Below are positions 1 to 11,449 of a stretch of 64,000 bases of DNA, one piece after another. The translations under genes and the position numbers were made by a program. The stretch is from Guadua angustifolia (lineage: Eukaryota; Streptophyta; Magnoliopsida; Poales; Poaceae). The DNA lies in assembly GCA_036346375.1 (NCBI GenBank), contig CM070515.1, forward strand, positions 20,358,423-20,422,422, read 5' to 3'. The notes under the pieces are model-generated. The model was not told the origin of the DNA, ran no database searches, and saw only the letters and a list, made by a program, of their open reading frames with translations. Positions within the stretch are counted from its first letter, which is position 1, and every line of letters begins with the position of its first letter.

Positions 1-260
1 TTCCAGGATCGACTACGCGCACACACCATTATAGAGCAGTACATCACTGTCGGCTCCAAAACACTATCACTGTCGGTTATAGGAGCCGCGGTGATACTCG
101 GATTATCACTGCCGACTCGAGGAATTGGCAATGATAAGAGCTATCACCACTGGTTCGCTGTACAACCGACAATGACATTGAACTATCATTGCCGGCTCAA
201 ACCAAAATCCGGCAAATGATAGTTCATATCACCGTCGGTTCGAACTAAGAACCGCCAGTG

Positions 261-280
<20 letters not shown>
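1..280. repeat. CACTA subterminal repeats
   Basis: At least eight copies, in both orientations, of a 10-16 base motif related to ATCACTGCCGGTT / AACCGGCAGTGAT. A further partial copy is at 672-697. In En/Spm-type elements such arrays bind the element's own DNA-binding protein next to the ends, so this marks one end of the element. A TA/TG microsatellite follows at 259-292. Confidence 0.7.
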
Positions 281-292
<12 letters not shown>

Positions 293-313
293 ATGATTGG
301 GGCAGCATCATTG

Positions 314-640
314 TATCCTCCGTGTACATACCGTGCACACCAACTAAAAAACTCGTGAAAAATTCTAAAAAAATTGTAGATGTATTTCATAGATTACTCT
401 ACATATGTATAAAATTAGATTCAAATTCATTATATATCAAGAGTTACAAAAAGAAAATTTTGACAAGTTTTAAATTAAAACTTGTTAGAATTTTCTTTTT
501 CGTAACTCTTGATATATAATGAATTTGATTTTGAAACTTCATACATAGGTAGAGTAATCTATGAAGTACATCTATAATTTTTTTCAGAATTTTTCACGAG
601 ATTTTTTAGTTGGTGTGCACGGTGTGTACACGAGAGGGCC
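314..640. repeat. Long-hairpin MITE
   Basis: The two arms (about 314-475 and 480-640) are near-perfect inverted copies and meet almost without a loop. The outer ends read GTGTACATACCGTGCACACC and, inverted, GTGTACACACCGTGCACACC. Such foldback elements are non-autonomous and move with a transposase from elsewhere. A transcript through it would fold into a stem of about 160 bp, a typical source of 24-nt siRNA. A shorter, more diverged copy is in the OXS3-like intron at 7445-7685. The superfamily is not clear from the ends. Confidence 0.75.
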
Positions 641-983
641 TGTATGCACAGGATACGTTGCATATATATATATGGTTCTTAGACGAACCGGTAGTGACAA
701 GTCGATCATGCTCCAAATGTTTTTATTGCATATTTTTTCTACATTATATATTTTTATACAATATTTTCCTACAATGTATCAATGTAAAGCATGTTAAATC
801 ATAATTTGTTGTTCCATATTAATATATTTGAATTACATATTAATATAAAGTATCGTTATATTAATATGGTAGAATAATATAATATATAAAGTATCGTTAA
901 ATCATAATTCAAATATATTAAAGCATCACAATATTTGGTTTTTATAATAGTTTATTTACAAATATAGTGTAACTACATCTCAT

Positions 984-3981
984 TCACTTTGGTTTTGCAC
1001 TGACTCCAATAGAAGGTTGCTCATGGAACTCGCTATTTGGATTGATGATCTCATCATGAACGAATACAGTGATCTGCTGTTGAATTGCTAAAATTTTTGT
1101 TAGTAGTACCTTACTGGTTCTCATCTTGGAGCGTTGTTATTGAAGAAATGAGAAAGTTAATTAATGATAATATATGTTAAATGAAAGAAAAGTAGGCATC
1201 AATGTGTAATTATATACCATGGCTTCATTATAGTCGACACTCTCTGTGATAATTGAATGTATATTTGTACATATATAGTATGCACATAAATTGTTTTCCG
1301 GGTCCTGCCTCATGCATGGAAAGTCGGTTATTATTTGAAAATCTTTCTTGTAGGGATGATACCAATACTTTTCTAGCAATATCATGCGAATGCCTGTGAA
1401 TGATTTTGAATACTAATTAAACTTAAATGCAATAGAATGGAATATTACTAGAGTAATAACATAGCGACCGAATTTACTGTTCAACATGTCCCAAAAGTCT
1501 TGATACAGATTAGTTGGCTTTCTTCTCGAGTCCAAGACAAAAATTCTGCTAGCATCTAACTTGATGACGAGGATGACCCAATGAAACCTGCACATATTTG
1601 TCAACATAGCCCATTAGTCCCACATTGTGTTACGCAAAAATAGTTAAACGATATTAGAAGTAGAGAAATACGTACTTAAAGTTATATGGTAAAAGTATGG
1701 AAGTTTTGTATTGCAGCTTCAAGAAAATATTAAATAAATAATTATTAAGATATTGTGGAGACTGCTTCACAATTTTCTCATTGACAAGCCCCAGATTGAG
1801 AAATGATAACTTGTCATTGCCATTTCTTCTACATGTCTGTATCTCCATTCTACATAAGAAAGAAGTTACACATGCAATTAAATGGTACAACAATGTACAA
1901 TAATATACATAGAGACTTACAAAGTCCGTAGTCTGAATATATTCACGTTTTGGGCATCTTGTTGGTACAACATATACAATTTCTAGAGATGCGCTCATAG
2001 TCTGACATTTCGCAAGGTTCAGAAGCCTACCCTGTCTTTTTCACTTTTCCCATACTCAAGAAAAACTTCTGCGCATTAGCATTAACTTTAGTCTTCTCAG
2101 GTGATGGCACTTTTTTGAAGTGAGATGTTACGCTAGCGCTTATTTACTTTTTCCATTTTTCTTCAGTCATCTCAGATGGTAATTTCTTCTAAGACTGTTC
2201 TGACTTCACAAATGATTGAGATTTGCTAGACGACGATGCTGACTTCCGAGATGGTGCTGGTGTTCGATTTTTTTTAGGTGCTGGCGGAGGAGTTGGACTT
2301 TTCTTAGGTGGTGCCAACGGAGGTGTTGGACTTTTTCTGTGTGGTGGCGACAAGAGCGAAAGGTCTCTGTGTGGAGAGTGCAGCTGATCATCATCATATT
2401 TGTCATCCTCATCGTCCGAGCCAAACTTAATCAAGCTCTTACGCCACGCCAGGTAGCCATGCACGTTTTCTCCAAATTTGTTTTTTCCGTCCTCGCTAGG
2501 GATCTCTACCTCTATTTTACGGTATTGGCAGACTACATTGTTCACTTCGACCCTAGTGAATCTCGGCGGTATTGGGCGGTAGTGCAAAGCCTACGAGAGC
2601 CACATGGCCAAACCCTACCATCAGCCACCTTGATGGTAATGCCATGTATGGACAGATGCAGCTTGCATGGTGTCGGTTATGTGATGTCATCCACTGAAAA
2701 ATGGAGTCCATACTCTTCGGGAATCCTTGTGGACGCACAATTGCTCTTACGAGCACCATGACTAAAGATCCGAGGGCTATCATCGGGTGGCAGTCGTAAG
2801 CTAAGAGCTTTTTGTACTGCTTGCTTCACAACTTTATCCAACTCTGCTCTCTGTTCCTCTAATGCTCTCACCACAACATCTTTTATTTGGTGGTCAAGTT
2901 GATCTTCTCTTATTCTCTTCGGACGCCTACACAATGATGCGTCAGCTGGGAAGCCTTCTTTCCACGGTACCAAGCCAACTCCTCGGGGTGTGACCAGGGT
3001 GCTTCTTGTTACCCAGGTTACGGTTAGCTCGTCATTCTCTCTTCATAACCTAAAAAGTCTTGGGAAGACTGCACGTGAGCATCTGTGATTTTGTGCGACA
3101 CTTCCTGGGCTCTGTTGCTTCTGAAGCTTAAGCTACCATCATCCAAGATAGAAGCCCCCCTCTCAAGCAACTAGTGCTTCGATCGTTTGCTCAACTCGGC
3201 CGTCACAGGAATGACACCCCTGTGGGTTAGTTCTTCTTTGCACCTATCCCATGCTGGTATTTTCTTCATGTACCCACCTATGCCTAGCGTGTGAGGGTAT
3301 ATATTCTTATCCATGTTAGCCTTGTTCTTTTGACTTGCTATCTGGGCTTCTTCAGAATTCTTGTATGCTACAAAGTCCTCCCAAAACTTCCTTAACTTTA
3401 AGTACATGTCAAAATTTGGCGTTTCATTCTTCTTCACATAGTTCTTATTCAATGTTGTCTTCCAATTCTTCCATGTTGTGCACATGATGTATAGTGCACG
3501 TTTCTTTACAGCCAACTTGGTCCCTTAGGCCATTCCCAGTGCAGAGTTTCATTTCCCAGTTTCCAAGAGTGCCACATCAGCTTTTATCTAGGTAACCGTG
3601 TATTTTGGGTTTCATCTAGATGAAACTCTCTCACCTCCCATGAAACTCTCTCTATCTTTCTCTTCATAATTATCTTGCTAAGTCACCAAACATAATGATG
3701 TGTCATCTCATTTAATGAGAATGAAACTCCCATTGTGAATGGCCTTAGGGGAACTGGAACACTTCTTTTAGCTTGTCCCACAACAAGTCCTTTAGGTCAT
3801 TGGTAACCACCCACTGGTTACCTCGGCGGCCGGTCCATGATCTATAACTTATGGGCACATAATCCCTAGCAAGAACTCCGCATACTACCCTATACAACCC
3901 CAACGATGACTCGGGTATAGCAAGTTTCCCGACTGTCGAGAGCTCTACTATGTTATAAAGTCCCTTAGGCATCTTCCTCAC
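984..3981 (-). pseudogene. CACTA second gene: transposase-associated and Ulp1-like protease
   Basis: Read on the minus strand, the conserved blocks come in order. 3981-3745 and 3515-3171 carry the plant transposase (Ptta/En/Spm type) domain, including FWEDFVAYKNSEEAQ and GIGGYMKKIPAWD. 2973-2677 is a charged coiled-coil-like segment. 2587-2189 ends in a Pro/Lys/Ser-rich tail. 1998-1654, 1607-1413 and 1385-1161 resemble the C48 (Ulp1) cysteine protease fold, with HWVILVI and VLDSRRK visible. The C-terminus ending in VSAKPK stops at 984-986. The blocks are split by introns, stops and a MITE (3528-3744) that interrupts the transposase domain. In this family the protein helps transposition, and the protease-like part is common in grass CACTA genes. 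It is not functional as it stands. Confidence 0.7.
3528..3744. mobile_element. Tourist-type MITE related to mPing (PIF/Harbinger)
   Basis: 217 bp with terminal inverted repeats GGCCATTCCCAGTG (left) and, inverted from the right, GGCCATTCACAATG. It is flanked on both sides by the 3-bp duplication TTA (3525-3527 and 3745-3747), the hallmark of PIF/Harbinger insertion. The right end continues as AATGGGAGTTTCAT, close to the known mPing end of rice. It has no coding capacity and lies inside the decayed CACTA gene, so it arrived later. Confidence 0.85.
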
Positions 3982-4100
3982 ACGCTGATTGCCCTATAGA
4001 ACCATATGTCTTATATTTCTTATTGATCGCTCCACAACTTTTCTGCTTCAACTGCCAATAGCAAGCCTAAGTTTTTGTCGATCCCTCTCAACTGCTACTC

Positions 4101-4730
4101 TTTTAATGCAATACTTTATCGTATAACTATCTTCTTTTTCTCTTCAATTATTACTTAATGTTGAACGTTACGACATTAACATGCAATGCATACATATACA
4201 AGTATTACTTATCCCTACCGGGGACACCCGTCATGCTCACACCAGTGGCCTCAAGCCTATTTCATAGAGTAGCACCATCTCTTCTATGAGGTTTTTGCAA
4301 CTTGTTTTGATTCAAATGAATTCATGCATGCATATACACATGCAAGATATTATATATGCTTGATTTACGCTAGTCCCATATCGGTCGCTTCTCTTATTCG
4401 ATATTTGCTAACTCAACGATGTTGCTTCCTCACTAACGCGGCAACCTCCCATCTTCTATAATGCTAGCATGTTTGCTTTAGTCATTATCTAACAATATAC
4501 ATAATTTTTCAACCATCGTGTGTGATGTCATCTCCCTCAGTAATGATGGCACATTTCTGGCTACCCAATATATATATATATATATATCCATAGTAGCTCG
4601 TCTTTCATGCAAAGCTTCATTTTCTCTCTACTGGGGCTTCCCCATCATTAAGCTTCTTTTACTGCTGACTTGTTGAACAATGCAAACGCACACCACTCCT
4701 TATCATAGCTTTTGGCTCCTTCGGCTTTGG
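4101..4730. other. Intergenic, nothing recognised
   Basis: AT-rich sequence without a supported ORF. A TA microsatellite is at about 4568-4587. It may hold the lost right part of the CACTA element, but no terminal repeat was seen. Confidence 0.4.
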
Positions 4731-5640
4731 TCTTTCTCTTTTTATTTTATTCTTATTCTAAATTTTAGTTTTTTTGGTTGAATTCATATAGAAATCCAAT
4801 AGCTAATGTTTCTTTAATTTTTATGTTGGATTATATTTATTCGGGATTTTATTTAAAAATTCATATGGAAATTGAATTGGAATTCTTGTGCAAAATAAAT
4901 TAGCATTTTTTTGTTTGTATTCAAAATTATATTTGTGTGTTGTTGGATCATACATAACATAGATTTTTTTAATTTAGTTTTTGGTGGAATCATATCCAAA
5001 TCCAATTGGTATATTTTTTATTTTATTTTTATTTCACTTTAGAGTTCTATGGAAATTAAATTGCTAATTTTATTTTTTTAATTCTAAATTTTAGTTTTAG
5101 GTTGGTACTAATTTTCAATTTATTATTATTATTTTTATTTTTAGTTTGATGTTCATATGGAATTGATTGCTACTTTTATTTTATTTTGTAGGGCATTTTG
5201 GTTTTCTTATTATATTTGACATGAACTCTTTATTTTGATGTTCGTATGGATATCAAATTCCTATTTTTTATTTTTAATTTTGAATTCAGTTTTGTATGTT
5301 GGAATTCACATATAAATACAACTAATAATTTTTATTCTAAATTTCAGTTTTATTTTGATGTTCTTATGGAAATTAAATCACTAATTATCTTTTATTTTTG
5401 TATTCTAAATTTTTAAAATTTTTATTTTGAATTTTAATTTTATTTTGATGTTCATATGGAAATTAGATTATTAATTATCATTTATTTTTGTTCCAAATTT
5501 TTTTATTATAATGAGACTCTTTCCTTTAATCATATGAAAAATCAAATTTTTGATTTTATTTTATTTTTATTCCAAATTTTAGTTATTTTGGTGTTGTACA
5601 TGACACAAACTCTTTTCTTTTAATTTAGACTGTTATAATC
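4730..5640. repeat. AT-rich degenerate tandem repeat
   Basis: Roughly eight to ten imperfect copies of an 80-120 base unit built around TTTTGATGTTCATATGGAAA followed by a T-rich run (clear copies near 4850, 5040, 5155, 5245, 5365, 5455 and 5530). The composition is strikingly T-rich on the plus strand. No coding capacity. Sequences of this kind can act as matrix-attachment DNA, but that is inference only. Confidence 0.6.
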
Positions 5641-6070
5641 TAGATCCATCGTGATCAATGGTGTAGATCTTTCTTTTTTTTCTCCGATTAATGTGGGAAT
5701 TTCTAGCTTTAAGAGCAAACGTGGTGGCTTCTTTTGCTTCTGTTTTAATATTATAATATATCATCTCTAAGCATCCTAAAATTGTGAGTCAATAGTATAT
5801 TTGATAGACACAAGTCAGCGGGTCAAGAAGCAAAATAAGAGGCACTATAAGATTCAGTTAATTTACAGAAGATGATTACACGAGTAGAGACCAATTTAGG
5901 CCATCGATATTAGTTGCTATGCATTTTACACAGACACATACACAAACACCACCGAGCTCCCTCTTATTTATCCAGCAACCTCAGTGTCAACCTTAGAATG
6001 ATACTAGCTAGCAACCCCAAGCAAAACAGTAAAACAAAAATAAAAAAGAAATCCTCCTCTGAACGCTAAA
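5641..6070 (-). other. 3' flank of the OXS3-like gene
   Basis: The 3' untranslated region of the gene ending at 6071 must begin here on the minus strand. No other gene is visible. Its poly(A) site cannot be placed with confidence. Confidence 0.4.
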
Positions 6071-8215
6071 CTAATCCGTCGTCTTCTGATCTTCGAGACG
6101 AACCGAGGAACTTGACCTATGCAGACGATGCAAATCCATCATCGAGAACGACCTGATAGGCACAGATGATGCTTTAGGTTCGCAGGATCCTGGTTGTGGT
6201 GATGGAATCTTTGGAGGTGCAGAATTATCGCAAATAGAAGGTGATCGAGGAGAATGGAGCCGCTCAGGCAGCTCATTTTCTTCAACGCTGATAGAGCTAC
6301 TGCTCCTCGAACTGGTACTAGCCAAGGACAGCAAAGAGTTTCTGCTCAAGCTAGCAGGCCTCTTAGGAGAGCCAGTTTCATAAACTTCTGCTGCTGTGTC
6401 GCGTGAATTTCCATACATGAAGCTGTACGCAAGGAGGTTCTTCCGTTTTCTGGAGTACGCATTCTCTGCCTTAGTGATGGCCCTTGCAGAGCCAGAAGAT
6501 GTGATAGCTTCTTTGAGGCACGCGAAAGATTTGGATTTACCATTGTAGAATTTGGAGATGCTACGCCTGTCCAGGGAAACATGGATATTAGAGAGGTTAT
6601 GGCCGTTATGGTAAGGATTTCAGAATGGACAGATGAAATAACCAATAGATGCATAGGACATGCTATGATTGTATCAGAAAAGACACAGTCCCACTGGCAA
6701 AAAAAAAAAAAGCACGCTAATCCACATTAAAGAAAAAAAATAGTAGAGTACATTTGATGTATGAAAACAAAATAATCTGTATTTATATCCAGAGTAGGAA
6801 AATCCTCGATTAGCCAATGATTGATGTTCTGCAGTCCTCATTTGGAAGTTGCTGCATAAGATTGGTCAGTACCATGTGAAGCAGGTCCTTTTCAATTAAT
6901 AAATAACTCAACCAAAGGTGCCATGATTAACAGCACGCATTTCCCACGCAAGAAATTCCAGTAGCTTAATTCATATCCATATTCTGTATTTAATGGCTTC
7001 TGGAAACACGAGAAAATGGCCTTTTCAAGGTTCATGCGGTTCAGGGTTCATTAGAATTGTCAAGGGCTTACCCAACCACCTTCAATCCCACAAACACAAA
7101 CAATATCTACTCTTCTTCAATTGCGCGTCAAAGAAAAGGATGGAGCACGCATCACCACATGAATTTAGCACCTAAGCATTTTCCAGAAGAAACAAGATCC
7201 TGAACTTTCCATAGGATATGGATATGCCTTGCTCGTCAGGCAAACATTTCAGAGCACTCTATAGTCTACACAGTCAAGCGAATGCTCTGTGCAATCTGCC
7301 GATAGAGCAAATCTATAACAAACAACAATAGCAGAGAGTCATAAAAAATACTTCACCAACAGTTGGATTCGCACCAGCAAAATTTTACAATTTGACCTAC
7401 AATCTATCTAACAGCATAATAATAGGCAACATATTCTATGCACACAGGTTTCTCGTATACACACCGTGCATATAACTAATAAAAGTTATGAAAAATTCTG
7501 AAAAAAATTATAGATGTACTTGATAGATTACTCTACTTATATATATGAAGTTTCAAAATCAAATTTATTATATGTCGAGTGTCAAAATTTTCTCTTTTTT
7601 ATAACTCTCGATATATAATGAATTTGAACCTACAATTTTATACATAAATAGAGTAATCTACGAAGTAGATCTCCTAGACAAAGTACCACAAAGATAAACT
7701 TCCATCGTATCAAATTTGACTGCATCTTGTGAATTAATAACAACACTAATGATATCACCAAAATACTTATCAAGCAAGACTAGCAGTCTACAGTACCTAT
7801 CATTTCAACAACAAAAAAAAGAAACTCAAAATTCAAACAGTGATCCCCGTAAATTCCAAGAAATTAGCCAACCCGAATCAGTACTTTCTCACAAATTCAC
7901 CGTAAATTGACAGCCTAGCGACGTCAAGAACCCCCAAAGATCGGATTTTTCCTTCGCAGCCAAATCAGAGCAATAAAGAAAAAGAGAAACCGGCAAGAAC
8001 TCAGCTCACCGAATGGGAAGCGACTCCTCCAATGCCTCCAACCCGGCTAGGTCCCCTCCTCCTCCTGCTGCTGCTGCTTTCCCCGTGTACGCGCTCTGCA
8101 CCTCCCCCTCCTCCTCCTTCCCGGGCGGCGAGCACTCGTCGTCGCTGTCCTTCCCTATCGACGAGGAGCTGCACGCCCTCGCCGCCTCGAAGACGGCGAC
8201 GCGGTCGACCGGCAT
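6071..8215 (-). CDS. OXS3-like (OXIDATIVE STRESS 3 family) nuclear protein
   Basis: Coding exons are 8215-8010 and 6566-6071, joined in frame by GT-AG sites, giving 233 residues. Family landmarks are intact: CSSSSIGKDSDDE at 15-27, ESLPIRRSISKFYNGKSKSF at 64-83 spanning the splice junction, a basic KAENAYSRKRKNLLAYSF block near 100-117, and a Ser/Pro-rich tail. Plant OXS3 proteins are nuclear, chromatin-associated proteins that raise tolerance to oxidative and heavy-metal stress; members in rice are known as O3L proteins. The 1443-base intron holds a MITE (7445-7685). An in-frame ATG at 8317 would add 34 residues, but it lies only about 20 bases after a TATA box (8334-8340), upstream of the expected transcription start, so 8215 is preferred. 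The call is firm. The exact paralogue is not known. Confidence 0.88.
7445..7685. repeat. Diverged copy of the hairpin MITE, in an intron
   Basis: It shares the ends and body of the element at 314-640: GTATACACACCGTGCATA at the left, then ATGAAAAATTCTGAAAAAAA, TAGAGTAATCTACGAAGTAGA and the TCGATATATAATGAATTTGA block. It is shorter because the centre of the palindrome is partly lost. It lies wholly within the OXS3-like intron, so it is spliced out and does not touch coding sequence. Confidence 0.7.
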
Positions 8216-8333
8216 CCGTCCGATCCGGGGCCGACGTCCCTGATCACGAGGTGGGATCGGATCACCCCGTGCCGCCACACGCAGCTGTTGGTTTTGGGAG
8301 CGAGGGGTCGATAGCATTGTTTACGATGAGTGG

Positions 8334-8340
8334 ATTTATA
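8334..8340 (-). promoter_or_regulatory. TATA box of the OXS3-like gene
   Basis: TATAAAT on the minus strand within GCCACTATAAATCCACTC. Initiation 25-35 bases downstream would fall near 8305-8315. That leaves a leader of about 95 bases before the ATG at 8215 and places the ATG at 8317 outside the transcript. This is positional inference from the plant TATA consensus. Confidence 0.6.
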
Positions 8341-8344
8341 GTGG

Positions 8345-9089
8345 CTTTCTAATTTAGTTTTAAGTTAACTGTTGGTGATGGTTATACGTAACTGCTAAAG
8401 ATTATCGTTCAGTGCTTTTCTTATGTCCGATCAAACAATTTTAGGTAAGGTTTACTACGTGTTACTCTATGGTACGTAAACTCAAAAAAATATCTATTTT
8501 ACCCTACCCCCCACCACCACCCCACACACACAAATCCGAACAATAAACTATCTAAATAGCCATCATTTAAACAATGACGGTTTTACCACAATGACGAATG
8601 ACTTGGTTGAGCATGTAACAATACCATAGTGATTATTTTGCTACCATAACGGATGACATGAATGAGAATGTGGCAATGATTGTCAGCCACATCATCCGTC
8701 ACGCTGGCAAAACCAACGCCACAATGGTAAAACCACCACTCAAATCACTCCAAAGGGTTAATTAGATAGTTTTTCATAGTTCAGAGGGCTTTGTAGATGG
8801 TTTTGTAGTTTAAAGGTAGATTAGATGCACCCACAAAGTTAGGTGTAAATTGGACTTTATTCCAAAGAAAAAAATTAGAAGACGTGAGATATGTGCATTA
8901 GCAAAAGTAGATATTTGTTTTAGGCTATGCTTGGAACACGGTAATTTTCAAAATTCCGATGAAAATTGAACTGTTTTATTTAACGTTGCTTCGTTCCCAA
9001 TTGGTCCTAAAGTTTACGCAGTAAAACAACATAGCTCTTTTCAATATGACTCAAACATGGCAGGAGAGGTTTTACCCCTCAGCTCACCC
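8345..9089. other. Promoter-side intergenic region
   Basis: No supported gene. It contains a C-rich tract (8506-8530) and loosely repeated ACGG/TGACAT motifs around 8570-8740, which suggest an old unrecognised repeat. The hAT element begins at 9098. Confidence 0.4.
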
Positions 9090-9669
9090 TCCATGATTAG
9101 AGGTGGCTACTCGAGGCGGGCTTTTTTGGGTCGGTCCAAGGCACGACAGACACGGTCTAATCTAAAGCTTGGTCCGGCACAAAGTGGACGCGTCGGGGCG
9201 ACACGACATTGTAGTATGGGTCATGCCGGGTCCAAGAACCGGACATGATAGGCAACACGACATAGCACAGTCGTTTGGGCCAGTCCGTACCGGTATGCCA
9301 TGATGGGGGCATGCCAGCACGGTCGAGCATGGAGCACACTGCAACACGTTGGCTCTACCGCAAGCCCGTAGCAGGGCACGGCGACTGTGGCAAGGCGGTG
9401 GGGCACTGGGGCGTGGAGGAGAGGAGGGGGTTTACCTACCGACGCCACTACCGGCCAAGCTTGCCAACCGCACACCGAGGTCGCCGCCCACCGAGGCCCT
9501 AATGCCTTGGCTCCCCTGCCATGCTGCGTCTCTCGTGGCCGCGCCTCCGCTCCACACCGCCATACCACCTCGCGGTCTGCCTCGATGCCTCCACCACCTC
9601 CTGCCGTGGCCATGCGCCTGTGCCTCGACCCCTCAATCGAATCACGTACATGTGAAGGCCTCATTCGGT

Positions 9670-9872
9670 GAGGACAAATACACAGTGACGAACCAAAGGA
9701 AGGCCCTCCCGATCTCGAAGATGTTGGTGACAAAGCTGATGAAGAGAAACACGCAAGCAAGCTAGATAACCCAGGGTATGAGGAAAAAGCCTAGTATAAA
9801 GGTCACCGACCCACAGAGCATGAGCGCTATAAACATACCTAGCAGCATGGACGTCACCTCCGCCGCCGACAC
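9670..9872 (-). pseudogene. Captured fragment of a small two-helix membrane protein
   Basis: On the minus strand, a CTCTCTCAG splice-acceptor-like site is followed at 9872 by an open stretch beginning VSAAEVTSMLLGMF and running through two hydrophobic helices (FIALMLCGSVTFILGFFLIP and CVFLFISFVTNIF), split by one in-frame TAG at 9762-9764. It looks like the exon of a small conserved plant membrane protein, but I cannot name the family. Its position inside a hAT element without transposase fits transduplication of a host gene. A signal for expression is not seen. Confidence 0.5.
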
Positions 9873-10857
9873 CTGAGAGAGATGGGCAAAAAGAAAGAGA
9901 GCTGAGAGAGATTGAGAGACGGTGTAAGAAACCAATCTCTGTAGCCCATCTCCCTCAATCTCTCTCACCTGTCTCTCTCAATCTCTCCCTTTCTCACCCG
10001 TCTCTCTCAATCTCTCGCATGTCTCCCTCACTCCCTTTCTCTCCCATTGCCCCTCCCTCACCCGTGTTCAACATATCCCCCTCGCTCTTTATAACTGTTT
10101 AAGAATCAATAAATTTTAGTTCTTTTTCCCATAATATTTGTGTCCACTATCTCAACTTTATGTAACTCTAACTCGTTTTCTTTCGTCGCAATAGCGTAAA
10201 TTGGCCGGACCTGGGCCAGCGCCGCATGAAGCAGATATAAACACTACTATAAAAGGACTTATATTAGACTCCTCATCATTGATGGTTTTCAAAAATCGTC
10301 TATGATGAGGTGTCATTACAGGCAGTTTTTTGCAAAAACAGTCTGTGATGAGTCTCGATCATATTACATGTGGTTTTTGGCTAAAATTGTCTGTGATGAG
10401 GGCCACATCGCAGACGGTTTTAGCCAAAAACCGTATAGGATGATTAGCATCACAAACAGTTCAATCTTAGAACCATCTGTGATCTACCGCTACAAATCCA
10501 TCCATGTTTTCGTTCCACATGCAAGAGTCCCAGCGCAAACCCTAGCGTCCTACGCCCATGCCTTTATGCAAAAGTCGCCTACTTCACCCGCGCATCCACT
10601 TCCCTCGGGCCGCCTCTGCCTCCCTTAAGCCGTATCCACCTCCCTTGAGTACAACTACGATCTTTTAACCATCGGCGTGGGGAGCAGTGGCATGCTAGAA
10701 TGTTTACTCTTCATATGTCCAGTCGCAACTTTTGATCTGCTAGAATGTTTGTTCGGAATTTGGATTCCATGTTTGTAGCCAACACGGTTTTGCTATTAAC
10801 AACCTATATATTGAATGTTTTGCCGAGTCTTGTTTCATATCCATGATTCATGAAAAT

Positions 10858-10981
10858 AGGCTACCCAGGAATAGAGTATGTTATTGATTCAGATGCAGTA
10901 TTAGACTTGCCTTCAAGACCAGAGAAGATTGCAATAGTAGGAGGTGGTTATATTGCTTTGGAGTTTGCTAGCATTTTCAAT
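10858..10981 (+). pseudogene. Captured glutathione reductase exon
   Basis: Translation gives PGIEYVIDSDAVLDLPSRPE and then KIAIVGGGYIALEFASIFN, the NADPH-binding segment (GGGYIALEF) of plastid/mitochondrial-type plant glutathione reductase. An AAAATAG acceptor-like site precedes it. Homology stops after IFN, where the normal protein continues, which is consistent with a retained exon-intron border. Glutathione reductase uses NADPH to reduce oxidised glutathione. This piece is about 40 of some 550 residues and cannot be an enzyme. It is a gene scrap carried by the CACTA element. Confidence 0.82.
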
Positions 10982-11449
10982 GACCAAATACAAAGGTTAA
11001 TATCATATGACTATGTTGTTTCCACTTCTTTTAATAAGATTTTGTGCATCTTTAAAATTTCTAGATACATGCATGCTTATAGAAACCATATACTTGTAGA
11101 ATTTAGGATTAGAAGAGGTTGGGGTCAAAATGGATAAGCATAGGGCAATTATGGTATGTGTTTTTTATGGACTTCAATTTTCTCCATTGTTGGTGATTGT
11201 TCAGTGATATTTGGAACTCTCATGCTATGTTGATGAATATTCTCTTGCCAAGAGTTGGCATCAGGATTAAAGAGTGAAAAAGCTGACAAGTTGCCATACT
11301 CTTGAATTGTTTCTCATCAAAAGGAAGATCAAGGGCCCTTCATGGTTATCGATTTCTAAATTTATTACGTGTCCATCTACTCAGCGGGTATATCAACTTG
11401 ATTTTGTCCTGTTACTCTGTCCTATTTCATATCAAGTTATTTAATATTC

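Larger units (their letters stand above)
1..4100 (-). mobile_element. Truncated CACTA (En/Spm) DNA transposon
   Basis: The left 280 bases are a cluster of short direct and inverted copies of a motif like ATCACTGCCGGTTCG, the usual subterminal repeat of grass CACTA elements. From 984 to 3981 on the minus strand lie decayed exons of the second CACTA gene (transposase-associated region followed by an Ulp1-like protease). The main transposase gene (TNP2 type) is not visible. The left terminal CACTA end lies at or beyond the window edge and no right terminal repeat was found, so the right limit is approximate. Two younger MITEs sit inside (314-640 and 3528-3744). The family call is fairly sure; the boundaries are not. 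Confidence 0.75.

Noticed and set aside
283..804. Plus-strand frames of 64-78 codons
   Set aside because: They fall on a MITE hairpin and TA/TG microsatellites; no protein similarity.
8315..8317. ATG at 8317 as OXS3-like start
   Set aside because: It lies only about 20 bases after the TATA box, upstream of the expected transcription start; the ATG at 8215 is preferred.
8013..8352. Plus-strand frames of 76 and 106 codons
   Set aside because: Antisense of the OXS3-like first exon; Pro/Leu-rich shadow without family features.
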